From Apilactobacillus kunkeei (GTDB lineage Bacteria > Bacillota > Bacilli > Lactobacillales > Lactobacillaceae), in the NCBI RefSeq assembly GCF_005930975.1, contig NZ_VBSE01000042.1, positions 62,001-126,000 of the forward strand: 64,000 nucleotides of DNA, read 5' to 3'. Shown here one piece after another: positions 1-7,952 of this stretch (position 1 is its first letter; each line of letters starts with the position of its first letter). Position numbers and translations under genes: made by a program. Under the pieces are notes generated by a model. The model was not told the DNA's origin. It did no database searches and saw only the letters and a list, made by a program, of their open reading frames with translations.

Positions 1-439
1 TAAATTTCTTGGATTGATAAAAACCAATCGCATTAGAATTATTTTCCCAAACACCTAACCAAATGTATTGTTTACCTAGCTTTTTAGCTTTTTCAATGGC
101 ATAATCCATTAATTTAGTTCCTAATCCTTGTCGTTTGAATGCTTTTCTTATGTAGATTCTTTCTACTTCAAGAAATGAATTACCCATATCCTCAGATTGA
201 GCCGAGCCCCAATTTATTTTGAGGTAACCTGCTATTTTTCCATCTACATAGATAAACTCAAAATCCGTACTTTGATTATTTATTTCAGACTTTAATTGTT
301 CAGAATTATAATTATTCTCAAACATTTCATTTAAGTCTTCTAAACTATTATATTCGCCAAAAGTATCATTAAAAGTTTCAATGCTTATTTTTTGTAGTTC
401 TATCACGTCAGAATTTTTTATTCTTTTTAAATCAATCAT
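1..439 (-). CDS. GNAT family N-acetyltransferase (3' part cut by window edge)
   Basis: The frame opens with ATG at 437-439 behind a GGAG site and stays open to the window edge, giving 146 codons without a stop. The translation has the GNAT acetyl-CoA-binding core: a strand reading FLEVERIYI, then the RKAFKRQGLGTKLM pyrophosphate-binding loop (Q/RxxGxG/A type), and the late WLGVWENNSNAIGFYQ segment. The substrate cannot be told from sequence. It starts 10 nt after the MarR-type gene stop, so the two form an operon and the acetyltransferase is probably under that regulator. Confidence 0.85.
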   Translation of the reverse strand, partial: MIDLKRIKNSDVIELQKISIETFNDTFGEYNSLEDLNEMFENNYNSEQLKSEINNQSTDFEFIYVDGKIAGYLKINWGSAQSEDMGNSFLEVERIYIRKAFKRQGLGTKLMDYAIEKAKKLGKQYIWLGVWENNSNAIGFYQSKKF

Positions 440-449
440 ATAATTACTC

Positions 450-899
450 CTAATAGTTTCTTTTTCCACCATTTTTAACTTCTTGCCAATCCTTATAAAT
501 ATTGTCTTTAGCCTTATCTAGCAATCTATTAAATATTGTTTTTTCTTCTTCCGTAAAACCCTTTAGGGCAACATTGTTGGAATATTCATTTTCTCTCGCC
601 ACTACTTTATAAAGCTCTTCACCTTTTGTAGTTAAGTATAGAAGTTGATTTTTCTTGTTTGTCTTTTCCGTCTTCTTGACAACAAGACTAGCTTTTACCA
701 AGTTATTAACTGCCCTGCTACCAGTTGTCTTATCAACACAAATGAGTTCACATAAATCTTGCAATATAATTCCTGGATTTTCACCAATACGAACTAAATA
801 AAGATATTGGCCTTTAGATAATGAGTACTCTTTAAACTCGATATTACTAATTGAATCCAGCGACCTAGCAATAACTCCTATCTTTTTCAACGAATCCAT
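450..899 (-). CDS. MarR family transcriptional regulator
   Basis: 149 aa, the usual MarR length. The central winged-helix region (about residues 40-100) reads LCELICVDKTTGSRAVNNLVKASLV, typical of the MarR recognition helix, followed by a wing rich in Lys/Thr and a C-terminal dimerisation helix. It is the first gene of a two-gene unit with the GNAT acetyltransferase. A perfect inverted repeat overlaps its own promoter (923-936), so autorepression is likely. The ligand is unknown. Confidence 0.9.
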   Translation of the reverse strand: MDSLKKIGVIARSLDSISNIEFKEYSLSKGQYLYLVRIGENPGIILQDLCELICVDKTTGSRAVNNLVKASLVVKKTEKTNKKNQLLYLTTKGEELYKVVARENEYSNNVALKGFTEEEKTIFNRLLDKAKDNIYKDWQEVKNGGKRNY

Positions 900-922
900 A
901 AAATATCACACCTTTTATTTTT

Positions 923-962
923 GTTGCAAATGCAACTATATCACAAATGTTAAAACTGTCAA
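923..962 (-). promoter_or_regulatory. marR promoter with overlapping operator
   Basis: On the minus strand a TTGACA -35 (957-962) is followed after 16 nt by TATAGT (935-940). A perfect inverted repeat GTTGCA-N2-TGCAAC (923-936) overlaps and follows the -10. That is the size and position expected for a MarR dimer site acting as an autorepressor operator. Confidence 0.7.
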
Positions 963-964
963 AT

Positions 965-996
965 AAAAAAGAACTCAAAACGAGTCCTTTTTTTCT
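965..996 (-). terminator. Terminator after the D-2-hydroxyacid dehydrogenase gene
   Basis: Imperfect hairpin with ACTC/GAGT core and GGAC arms flanked by A and T runs, directly after the stop at 997. It lies between this gene and the marR promoter. Confidence 0.65.
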
Positions 997-1986
997 TTAA
1001 TTAACTTGATATAAGGCCTTTTGACCACTAGCAATCTTGATAGCATCTCTCACCGAGAATAACGCCATATTGTGGACCGCAACATCGGTAAAGAAAGCAA
1101 TATGTGGAGTAACAATTACATTATCCATCTCAATCAAAGTCTTTAAATTGTCATTGTCATATCCCTTGTCACCAAGATTGACACTGGTAATTCCTGCTTC
1201 ACCATCGAAAACATCGATTCCTGCAGCACCGATTTCACCTGCTTCTAGAGCAGCAACTAGCGCATCAGTATCAACGACTCCACCACGGGAAGCATTAATG
1301 AAAATAGCGTCATTTTTCATTTTCTTGAATCGCTCAAAATTCATAAAATGGTCCATTTCAGGAGTCAAAGGTGTGTGCATAGTTACGACATCAGATTCGG
1401 ATAATAGGTAGTTTACATCAACATATTCGACTGTATCAGCCAGATCAGTTCTTTGCACGGGATCATACGCTAGTACACGTGCTCCTAGCGCTTTAAAAAT
1501 GCGTGCGGATGCACTTCCGATGGTTCCAGCACCGATTACTCCAACAGTTAAGTTATGAATCTCACGGGCTTGTCCGCCAGTCCAACTAAAGTCGTTTCTC
1601 TCCTCACGTTTACTGTAGTCTTTTAAGCGTCGTAATAACGCCATCGTATCAGCTAATACTAATTCACTGACCGAACGAGGGGAGTATCCAGGCACGTTGG
1701 TTACTTTTAAATTGTATTTGTTGGCTAAATTTAAATCGATAATTTCGTATCCAGTACTACGTAATGATATTTGTTTGATTCCATTTTCAGCCAAACGTTT
1801 GTATAAACTATCACCAGAAAGGGCACCATGTTGTTGAATGGTAATAGCATCATAGTCCTTGGTTTTATCAACGTTATCCAATGTTAGTGCTTCATTTATG
1901 TGATCAATTTGCACATTCAATTCATCGGCAATTGCTTCAAAATCTTCTATCTCGTATGGTTGGGTATTGAACATTAATATTTTCAT
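997..1986 (-). CDS. D-2-hydroxyacid dehydrogenase (D-lactate dehydrogenase type)
   Basis: 329 aa, the normal length of NAD-dependent D-lactate/D-hydroxyisocaproate dehydrogenases. The Rossmann motif GAGTIG is at 152-157; the catalytic set is Arg234 (NASRGG), Glu263 (DGE) and His295 (TPHIAF). The enzyme reduces a 2-keto acid to a D-2-hydroxy acid in the cytoplasm. Its ATG directly follows the stop region of the upstream aminotransferase, so the two are translationally coupled. That context favours keto acids made by transamination (phenylpyruvate, ketoisocaproate) over pyruvate alone, but substrate choice cannot be read from sequence. Confidence 0.88.
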   Translation of the reverse strand: MKILMFNTQPYEIEDFEAIADELNVQIDHINEALTLDNVDKTKDYDAITIQQHGALSGDSLYKRLAENGIKQISLRSTGYEIIDLNLANKYNLKVTNVPGYSPRSVSELVLADTMALLRRLKDYSKREERNDFSWTGGQAREIHNLTVGVIGAGTIGSASARIFKALGARVLAYDPVQRTDLADTVEYVDVNYLLSESDVVTMHTPLTPEMDHFMNFERFKKMKNDAIFINASRGGVVDTDALVAALEAGEIGAAGIDVFDGEAGITSVNLGDKGYDNDNLKTLIEMDNVIVTPHIAFFTDVAVHNMALFSVRDAIKIASGQKALYQVN

Positions 1987-3153
1987 CTAGTTATCCTCCA
2001 CTAATTTAGCAATGCGTTTCAATGCTTCATTTAAGTTATCTTCACTAGTTGCATAACTCAAACGGAAATAACCTTTTCCAGCTTTTCCAAAAGCACTTCC
2101 AGGCATTGTACCAACTTTAGCTTCTTTCGCTAGTTTCGTACAAAAGGCAAAATCATCTTCACCAAATTGTTCTGGTATTTTAGCAAAAATATAAAATGCA
2201 CCGCTTGGATTGGCGCTTTCAATACCAATATCAGATAAGCCTTGGCGTAATAACGCACGTCGTTTTTCATAAATCTTCTTCATTTCCGGTCCATCATCTC
2301 TACCATGATTCAACGCTTCAGCAGCAGCAAATTGAGCATTGTCAGTTATAGAACTAACGTTGTATTCGTGTACAGATTTAATCACATTAATAATATCGGC
2401 AGGGCCATATACCAAACCGACTCTCCATCCAGTCATCGCATGAGATTTTGATAAACCATTATATACAATCGTTTGATCTTTAATAAATTCTGCAATAGAT
2501 GCATGTTCATGCTCGTAGTTTAATTCACTGTAGATTTCATCACTAATACAGAAAATATCGTATTTCTTAATTACATCTGCCAGTTCTTTCAATTGTTCTC
2601 TAGTGTATGAAACACCTGTCGGATTATTAGGAGTATTAATAATAACCGCTTTAACTTCTGGATGCTGTCTAATCGCTTCTTCTAATTTATAAGGAGTTAG
2701 TACGAAATCATCTTTGGATGCATCAACTTCAATCGGATGTGCACCAAAAAAAGCTACATTATTAAAATATGGAGAAAATGCTGGAGAAGGAATAATAACG
2801 CCATCTCCTGTATCTAGGATTGATGCAAATGTTAAAAATACAGCTTCTGTTACCCCAACTGTAGCGATAAATTCAGTATCAGCATCGTAATGTAACCCAT
2901 ATTTATCTGCTAAAAAGTTAACGGCAGCTTCACGCAATTCAAGAATCCCGCGAGAATCACTGTAATGACTCTGATTATCATTAATCGCCTTGATAGCTGC
3001 CTCCTTAATATGATCAGGGGTATTGAAATCGGGTTCTCCGATGGTTAATGGAATTAATCCATCAACATCGGAAATCGAAGCTCCAAATGCCAAAATCGCA
3101 TCTGGTTTAACGTTTCCCATTCGTTTACTAATTTTGTTAATTAATTTTGACAT
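1987..3153 (-). CDS. Class I/II pyridoxal-phosphate aminotransferase (AraT/PatA-like)
   Basis: 388 aa. The fold-type I signature is complete: NNPTG near 176-180, SDEIY near 204-208, and SKSHAMTGWRVG with the PLP lysine at about 236; the late SGAFYIFAKI motif is also present. The start is the ATG at 3151-3153, 9 nt after AGGAGG; an upstream in-frame TTG abuts the Shine-Dalgarno and is less likely. The enzyme moves an amino group, most plausibly from aromatic or branched-chain amino acids, to 2-oxoglutarate. The next gene encodes a D-2-hydroxyacid dehydrogenase, so the pair could make hydroxy acids such as phenyllactate and regenerate NAD+ (inference). Confidence 0.88.
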   Translation of the reverse strand: MSKLINKISKRMGNVKPDAILAFGASISDVDGLIPLTIGEPDFNTPDHIKEAAIKAINDNQSHYSDSRGILELREAAVNFLADKYGLHYDADTEFIATVGVTEAVFLTFASILDTGDGVIIPSPAFSPYFNNVAFFGAHPIEVDASKDDFVLTPYKLEEAIRQHPEVKAVIINTPNNPTGVSYTREQLKELADVIKKYDIFCISDEIYSELNYEHEHASIAEFIKDQTIVYNGLSKSHAMTGWRVGLVYGPADIINVIKSVHEYNVSSITDNAQFAAAEALNHGRDDGPEMKKIYEKRRALLRQGLSDIGIESANPSGAFYIFAKIPEQFGEDDFAFCTKLAKEAKVGTMPGSAFGKAGKGYFRLSYATSEDNLNEALKRIAKLVEDN

Positions 3154-3176
3154 ATTAATCAACCTCCTTGTTTTAT

Positions 3177-3270
3177 ATTAGAAAAAGATTAGAAATATTT
3201 CATCCATAATATGCTATTAAAAGTGAATATGTCAAACTAATTATTAATTTAGTATTAGAAAAATGAAAAT
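3177..3270. promoter_or_regulatory. Two copies of a recurring ATTAG-N6-ATTAG motif
   Basis: Copy 1 is ATTAGAAAAAGATTAG at 3177-3192; copy 2 is the more degenerate ATTAGAAAAATGAAAAT at 3254-3270. Both are followed by ATATTTCATC. The same 16-mer occurs exactly at 52873-52888 and with one mismatch at 36406-36421 and 56381-56396. The copies bracket the aminotransferase promoter. The function is inferred only from position and recurrence. Confidence 0.4.
3206..3235 (-). promoter_or_regulatory. Promoter of the aminotransferase-dehydrogenase operon
   Basis: Minus-strand TTGACA (3230-3235), 18-nt spacer, TATTAT (3206-3211). Copies of an ATTAGAAAA-type motif lie just downstream (3177-3192, about +7 to +22) and upstream (3254-3270), which may be regulatory. 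Confidence 0.6.
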
Positions 3271-3295
3271 ATTTCATCAAATAAAACATGGAGAA

Positions 3296-3330
3296 ATAAA
3301 AAAGAACCCTTCAATGGGTTCTTTTTTATT
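3296..3330 (-). terminator. Terminator after the OppA-like gene
   Basis: Hairpin AAAGAACCC / GGGTTCTTT with a TTCAAT-type loop and U tract, directly after the stop at 3332. The same hairpin core recurs at 7923-7946. Confidence 0.8.
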
Positions 3331-3331
3331 A

Positions 3332-4972
3332 TTATTTTTCAATGTATGCATCACCTAGGTACCACATTGCTCCCGTTGCTGAATAACCAACGTTCTTAAT
3401 ATTGGTCTTTAGAACTTGTGGTTGCGATCTTTGATAGAAAGGAATAATTCCTTGTTCATTCATTAAAATTTTTTCAGCCTTAACCATATCATTCCAACGT
3501 TTTGCTGGATTATTGGCATCAGTTGTTGAAGCGGCTTTTACAAGTTGATCGTACTCTTTGTTACTCCACTTACCATAGTTAGTTGAACTATCACTAGTCA
3601 TTAATTGCAAGTATGAAATTGGATCTGGATAATTTGTTTCCCATCCAGCAACAGTAATGTCAAAATTACCACTGTTTTGACGAGCCATTCTATTCTTCAT
3701 TGGAATAGTTGTAGTTGTCACTTTCAATCCCGGTAGTTGACTAAAAGCAACATTTTGAAGAAATTCATTTACTGATTTACCTAATGTAGTGTCATCATAT
3801 AGCAAATCAATAGTTATTGATTTCTTGCCAATTTCTTTCATCCCTTTTTTCCAGTATTGAATGGCTTTAGCTTTATTATAAGTAACTGCATCTTTTACGT
3901 ATGATGCGTCTGCAAAATCATTACCATTATTATATGAAATTCCTTGGGCGGCTATACCTTTTGCCGGTACTGATCCATCACCCATTACATCTTTAGTAAA
4001 TTGGCTTCTATTAATAATCATCGACATAGCTTTACGAATATTTGAATTTCTAAAAGCTGGAACTTTCTTTTCATTCATTTCGATAAAATAAACACCTGAA
4101 TTAGTTCTTTGATGATATTCTGGACTATTTTTGAAGTGTTTTACTTGTTCTTTACTTGAAAGCATCATTTCATCTAATTGACCAGATTGATATTCATTGA
4201 AAGCAGTGTTGCTATCTTTTTCAGCACTAACTTTAACTTTATCAATTTTAGTATTTTTAGCATTCCAGTAGTACTTATTTTTTACCAAATTCCAGGTATC
4301 ATTGGTTCCATTCCAACCTGTCATAGTAAATGGACCATCATATATGTCGTTGTCTGAACTAGAGCCAAATTTTGATCCTTTTTCTTCTACGTAAGCTTTC
4401 TTTTGTGGAAAGAAATCTGTACCAGTAACTAGGTATTTAAAATAAGGTTGTGGTGAGGAAAGATTAAATACTACGGTGTGTTTATTAGGTGCATATACTC
4501 CTAAGTCTGTGACCGGTTTTGTTCCTTTTTGCACTTCATCGTAGTTTTTTATATGGTCCATATCATATGAACTTTGTGAAGTTGTCTTTGGATCAACTGT
4601 ACGTTGAATACCATAAACAAAATCATCAGCTGTTACATCTTCACCATTACTCCATTTAGCATCACGTAAATGAAATGTATATGTTTTACCATCCTTTGAA
4701 ACATCATAGCTCTTAGCAATTCCATAATTAATTTTTCCATTATTGCCACTGACTAATAATCCCTGTTGGATATTAGAAATTGTATTTGAAGTAACCGCAT
4801 CAGCAACTTTAGATGGATCAAGAGTGCTTAAATCAGCTGTTTCCATCCAATTAATTGGTTTAGTTGTTCCATTATTAGATGTTTGACTTGCTGAGTTTGA
4901 CTTACCACAGGCAGCTAATCCAATGGCCATCATAATCATAGTTGATCCGATAATCATTTTGTTTTTCTTCAT
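3332..4972 (-). CDS. Oligopeptide-binding lipoprotein, OppA family (paralog 1)
   Basis: 546 aa from the ATG at 4970-4972, 9 nt after an AGGGG site (an upstream in-frame ATG touches the Shine-Dalgarno). A lipoprotein signal peptide ends in LAAC, so the mature protein is lipid-anchored outside the membrane. The family 5 solute-binding architecture runs through the protein: TADLSTLDPSK near the start, YTFHLRDAKWSNGEDVTADDFVYG, and a C-terminal IIPFYQRSQP. It should deliver peptides to an Opp-type permease, but no permease or ATPase gene is nearby, so it must borrow one encoded elsewhere. It follows the amidohydrolase gene by 17 nt. A paralogous pair is at 56889-59712. Confidence 0.92.
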   Translation of the reverse strand: MKKNKMIIGSTMIMMAIGLAACGKSNSASQTSNNGTTKPINWMETADLSTLDPSKVADAVTSNTISNIQQGLLVSGNNGKINYGIAKSYDVSKDGKTYTFHLRDAKWSNGEDVTADDFVYGIQRTVDPKTTSQSSYDMDHIKNYDEVQKGTKPVTDLGVYAPNKHTVVFNLSSPQPYFKYLVTGTDFFPQKKAYVEEKGSKFGSSSDNDIYDGPFTMTGWNGTNDTWNLVKNKYYWNAKNTKIDKVKVSAEKDSNTAFNEYQSGQLDEMMLSSKEQVKHFKNSPEYHQRTNSGVYFIEMNEKKVPAFRNSNIRKAMSMIINRSQFTKDVMGDGSVPAKGIAAQGISYNNGNDFADASYVKDAVTYNKAKAIQYWKKGMKEIGKKSITIDLLYDDTTLGKSVNEFLQNVAFSQLPGLKVTTTTIPMKNRMARQNSGNFDITVAGWETNYPDPISYLQLMTSDSSTNYGKWSNKEYDQLVKAASTTDANNPAKRWNDMVKAEKILMNEQGIIPFYQRSQPQVLKTNIKNVGYSATGAMWYLGDAYIEK

Positions 4973-4989
4973 AAGACTCATCCCCTAGT

Positions 4990-6180
4990 TTAAAATTCTT
5001 TTTTTCCGCTTACATAAACTTCTTTGTCTTTTTGTTGAACTGCTTTGATATCTTCCATTGGATTGTCATCAATGATTATGAAATCCGCATATTTATCTTT
5101 CTCGATTGAGCCGTATTCATCATCAATTTTCATTAACTCGGCGGCCTTATAAGAGGTTCTGTATGCTTCAAATTCACTCATTCCGATGCGTTCAACCATC
5201 ATTTCTAATTCTTTAGGTGTGGTCATATCAAAGTAGTTATAAGGTGTTCCTGCATCAGTTCCTAAAGCGATATTGACACCGTTTTTGTACGCTTTTTTGA
5301 CATTGGTATATGCATCATCCATTGCGTTAGCCATCTTTTGATGCTCCCACTCTGGCAAAGTATCTTTTCCTTTTTCAGTTACAGATGCTGCAGCGATAAT
5401 GGTAGGAACAATATATGTACCTCGTTCTTTCATCATTGCAATTTCCTCATCATCAACGTAAAAGCCGTGTTCGATAGAATCTACACCAGCTTCAATAGCA
5501 TTTCTGATTCCTGGATTGCCTTCAGCATGTGCTGCAACAATCTTATGTTTGTTATGTGCTTCGTAAACAGCAACCTTCATTTCATCAATCGTTAATTGAG
5601 CTTCATCCATAAAGTCGCCAGGTGACATGACACCTCCAGATGCCATGATTTTAATGCAATCAGCACCAGCTTTTAATCCTTCACGAATCTTCTTTCTCAT
5701 TTCATCTGGGGAATCAACAACGTTTCCGCCGTTGGCATAATCCCCATGTCCACCAGTCATTGTGTAAGCTTTACCTGAAGCCATCACGTGTGGAACATTG
5801 TTGATTTTGCCTTCGGTGATTAAACGTTTAATTGGTATATCGATTCCGTATCTAGCACCACATTGTCTGACGTATGTACAGCCAGATTTTAAGAATGCAC
5901 GTAATGCCTTAATTGCATCGACTATGGTTTCTACAACGTCCTTATCACCTCCAGTGCTAACGTTAGGATCACTGGTGATATGAGTATGGGCATTGATTAA
6001 ACCCGGAGCGACAAACTTATGATTTACATCAATTACTTCATCATCTGATGCTGGCAAAATTTCTTGAGCAATTTCAATAATCTTTCCCGTTTCTACATCG
6101 ACTGCAAAACTAAAATCTTTAAAGACATCTTCGTGGACTCCATCAAAGATGTTGGCGTTCTTAAAAATTTTTCTATGCAT
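4990..6180 (-). CDS. Metal-dependent amidohydrolase, probable dipeptidase (paralog 1)
   Basis: 396 aa; start ATG at 6178-6180 behind GGGAGAG. It is an amidohydrolase-superfamily TIM barrel: HTH at 65-67, the lysine of CIKIMASGG (carbamate bridge), histidines in AHAEGN and SIEHGFY, and the aspartate of LGTDAGTP. Relatives of the COG1228 group include dipeptidases and imidazolonepropionase-like enzymes. Pairing with a peptide-binding lipoprotein and control by an amino-acid T-box point to a hydrolase releasing an amino acid from a peptide or acyl-amino acid. No signal peptide is seen, so it acts in the cytoplasm. The T-box upstream has a probable Leu specifier. Exact substrate unknown. Confidence 0.82.
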   Translation of the reverse strand: MHRKIFKNANIFDGVHEDVFKDFSFAVDVETGKIIEIAQEILPASDDEVIDVNHKFVAPGLINAHTHITSDPNVSTGGDKDVVETIVDAIKALRAFLKSGCTYVRQCGARYGIDIPIKRLITEGKINNVPHVMASGKAYTMTGGHGDYANGGNVVDSPDEMRKKIREGLKAGADCIKIMASGGVMSPGDFMDEAQLTIDEMKVAVYEAHNKHKIVAAHAEGNPGIRNAIEAGVDSIEHGFYVDDEEIAMMKERGTYIVPTIIAAASVTEKGKDTLPEWEHQKMANAMDDAYTNVKKAYKNGVNIALGTDAGTPYNYFDMTTPKELEMMVERIGMSEFEAYRTSYKAAELMKIDDEYGSIEKDKYADFIIIDDNPMEDIKAVQQKDKEVYVSGKKEF

Positions 6181-6203
6181 ATAAATCTCTCCCAACTTTT
6201 TAA

Positions 6204-6502
6204 CAAATAACTAAAAAACGCCCCTCAGCCAATTGGCCAAGGGACGTTTGTAACGTGGTACCACCCAGATTCAAAATATTTTCACAAATATTTTCTCGCT
6301 CGTACTACACAAATTAATGTTTCATACGCGGTACGATAATGGGTACAACCATTTCACCTAGAAAAGTGAACTTATACAATCAAGTCTTTCAATCAGTAGT
6401 CATAATGCCCTTTCAGCAACGACACTCGCTTAGTACGGCTAAAGATCTAATTACCTTCATCAAAAATGTTTTATTAGTTATTTGTTTTTTATTTATTGAA
6501 CA
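6204..6502 (-). promoter_or_regulatory. T-box leader, predicted Leu (TTG) specifier
   Basis: The T-box sequence GGGTGGTACCACG (RNA sense) lies at 6254-6266, followed by a terminator hairpin (6213-6249, AAACG(T/C)CCC-type arms and a U run). In Stem I the helix TCTTT/AAAGA sits above an internal loop whose 3' side reads C-TTG-A, closed below by GTAA/TTGT wobble pairs; this puts the codon TTG (Leu) at 6381-6383. It should let transcription through to the amidohydrolase and OppA genes when tRNA-Leu is uncharged. The T-box call is firm; the specifier is hand-folded and less certain. Confidence 0.85.
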
Positions 6503-6508
6503 TTTCAA

Positions 6509-6537
6509 ATACTAGACTCTCCGTTCAAAAAGGTCAA
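6509..6537 (-). promoter_or_regulatory. Promoter of the Leu T-box operon
   Basis: Minus-strand TTGACC (6532-6537), 17-nt spacer, TAGTAT (6509-6514). The start of transcription would fall just before T-box Stem I. The stretch from here to 6670 holds no other feature that I can recognise. Confidence 0.6.
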
Positions 6538-6672
6538 TAATTTTCTAACCATTTTATCATTTACATTTTCGATGATAACATTAGATAAAATAATAACATC
6601 TACATATCAGCATTTAACAGTCTCATTTAATTCTAATGATGCAGACAGAATTTAAACCTTTTTTGTAAATTA

Positions 6673-6735
6673 ACTAGTTTGCTTTACAAATTAGTGAAAG
6701 TTGTTTACAATCACTAGTATGTTATACAAACTAGC
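6673..6735 (+). promoter_or_regulatory. padR promoter with two palindromic operators
   Basis: Two related imperfect palindromes lie 40 bp apart: ACTAGTTTGCTTTACAAATTAG starting at 6673 and ACTAGTATGTTATACAAACTAG at 6713-6734. The second covers a TATACA -10 (6723-6728) and is preceded by TTGTTT (6701-6706, 16-nt spacer). Paired CTAGT...ACTAG arms at a PadR gene promoter fit autorepression by the PadR dimer. Confidence 0.65.
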
Positions 6736-6750
6736 AAAGGAGAAAGTGCT

Positions 6751-7110
6751 TTGGGAACAAAAAAATCTCAAGATATATCCAGTCAAATGTTAAAAGGAAT
6801 CCTCCAAGGATGCCTTCTTATCTTAATTAACCAAAAGCCATATTATGGATATGAAATAAGTCAGGGACTTTCCCAATATGGTTTTGAAAACGTTCCTAAG
6901 GGGACAATCTACCCTCTTCTTATAAGCATGGAAAAGAAAGAATTAATCTTTAGTAAAATGATGCCGTCAAAAGAAGGACCCAAGAGAAAATACTACTACA
7001 TCACCGTCAATGGTAAACAAGCTCTAGAATCATTTATAAGCCAATGGAACCACTTATCGCTAAACGTAAAAAAATTAATCAACGAAAGAGGGAAAAAATA
7101 TGAAAACTGA
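6751..7110 (+). CDS. PadR family transcriptional regulator
   Basis: 119 aa with a TTG start placed 9 nt after AAAGGAG. The PadR winged helix is clear: HKPYYGYEI-like KPYYGYEISQGL, then KGTIYPLLISMEKKELI and the GPKRKYYYIT wing. It has the short C-terminal helix of the small (subfamily s1/s2-like) PadR proteins. The last codons overlap the next gene by 11 nt, so the regulator and the DUF1129 membrane protein are one operon, probably autorepressed through the two upstream palindromes. The inducer is not known; in lactic acid bacteria such pairs often respond to membrane-active compounds. Confidence 0.9.
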   Translation: MGTKKSQDISSQMLKGILQGCLLILINQKPYYGYEISQGLSQYGFENVPKGTIYPLLISMEKKELIFSKMMPSKEGPKRKYYYITVNGKQALESFISQWNHLSLNVKKLINERGKKYEN

Positions 7111-7921
7111 ACAACTAATCGAGCAAAATAATGAACTTAGAGAAAAATTAAATACCGAAAATAAAAAATACTATGAAAATCTCTTACTCTATATCCGTGC
7201 CAAAGCCGTCTTCCAAAAAGACGAGGATGTCGAAACCACTTTATTAGAAATCCTAAATGATTTAATTGAAGCCCAAAACAATGGACAAGATGCAGAAAGT
7301 TATTTTGGTAAAGAGCCCGAAAAACTAGCGGCTGAAATTATTGATAACCTACCAAAATCATTTTTTGACACCTTTAAATTAGCTTGTTATATTTTCTTTG
7401 GCTACATTACTTTCTTCAGTATTCCACAAATGATTGATCCTAATTCAAAGATGGACTTTGGAAGAATACTATTAATGGGTATCACCGTCTTCTTTTTTGC
7501 CCTTCTAGTTTTATGGGTACTAGGAAATGAAACATATCAAAAGAATAAACTAGTAAAAGGGGTTAATTACTCAATATTAGTAATTTTATTTTTGACTTTC
7601 ATTATTGGCGGGGTCTTAATAAAAACCCCTCTAACAATTCATTTACCTGGTCTATCCGGAATATTAACAATCATTGGTATATTCATCATATCAACTGTCA
7701 TTTATATAATTGAACGAAAAAATCTCCCCTTTTCATCTGCCGTGTATCTATACGAAATAGGCTTTTCCGTTATTGGAATCATTATCAGAATTCCTGTTTT
7801 TGAAAAATATCTTTATCATGGTCATTCCCAAAACCTAGCATGGATTGTTCTAATCTTTTTAGTTTTTATATTAATCATTAACGTAAGAACAATTTGGAAA
7901 ATTTTAAAAGCAAACAAATAA
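7100..7921 (+). CDS. DUF1129-type membrane protein
   Basis: 273 aa. A soluble N-terminal helical domain (1-85) has the characteristic YIRAKAVFQKDEDVE, LLEILNDLIEAQNNG and YFGKEPEKLAAEI segments; about six hydrophobic segments follow between residues 95 and 268. This layout is typical of DUF1129 family proteins of lactobacilli, whose function is unknown. It overlaps the padR gene and is co-transcribed with it, so its level is probably set by PadR. It has no catalytic motif that I can identify. Confidence 0.8.
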   Translation: MKTEQLIEQNNELREKLNTENKKYYENLLLYIRAKAVFQKDEDVETTLLEILNDLIEAQNNGQDAESYFGKEPEKLAAEIIDNLPKSFFDTFKLACYIFFGYITFFSIPQMIDPNSKMDFGRILLMGITVFFFALLVLWVLGNETYQKNKLVKGVNYSILVILFLTFIIGGVLIKTPLTIHLPGLSGILTIIGIFIISTVIYIIERKNLPFSSAVYLYEIGFSVIGIIIRIPVFEKYLYHGHSQNLAWIVLIFLVFILIINVRTIWKILKANK

Positions 7922-7952
7922 AAAAAGAACCCTTCAATGGGTTCTTTTTTTA
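7919..7952. terminator. Bidirectional terminator
   Basis: Hairpin AAAAGAACCC / GGGTTCTTTT with A and T runs on both sides lies between the convergent DUF1129 and MFS genes. Its core is identical to the terminator at 3301-3324. Confidence 0.8.
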
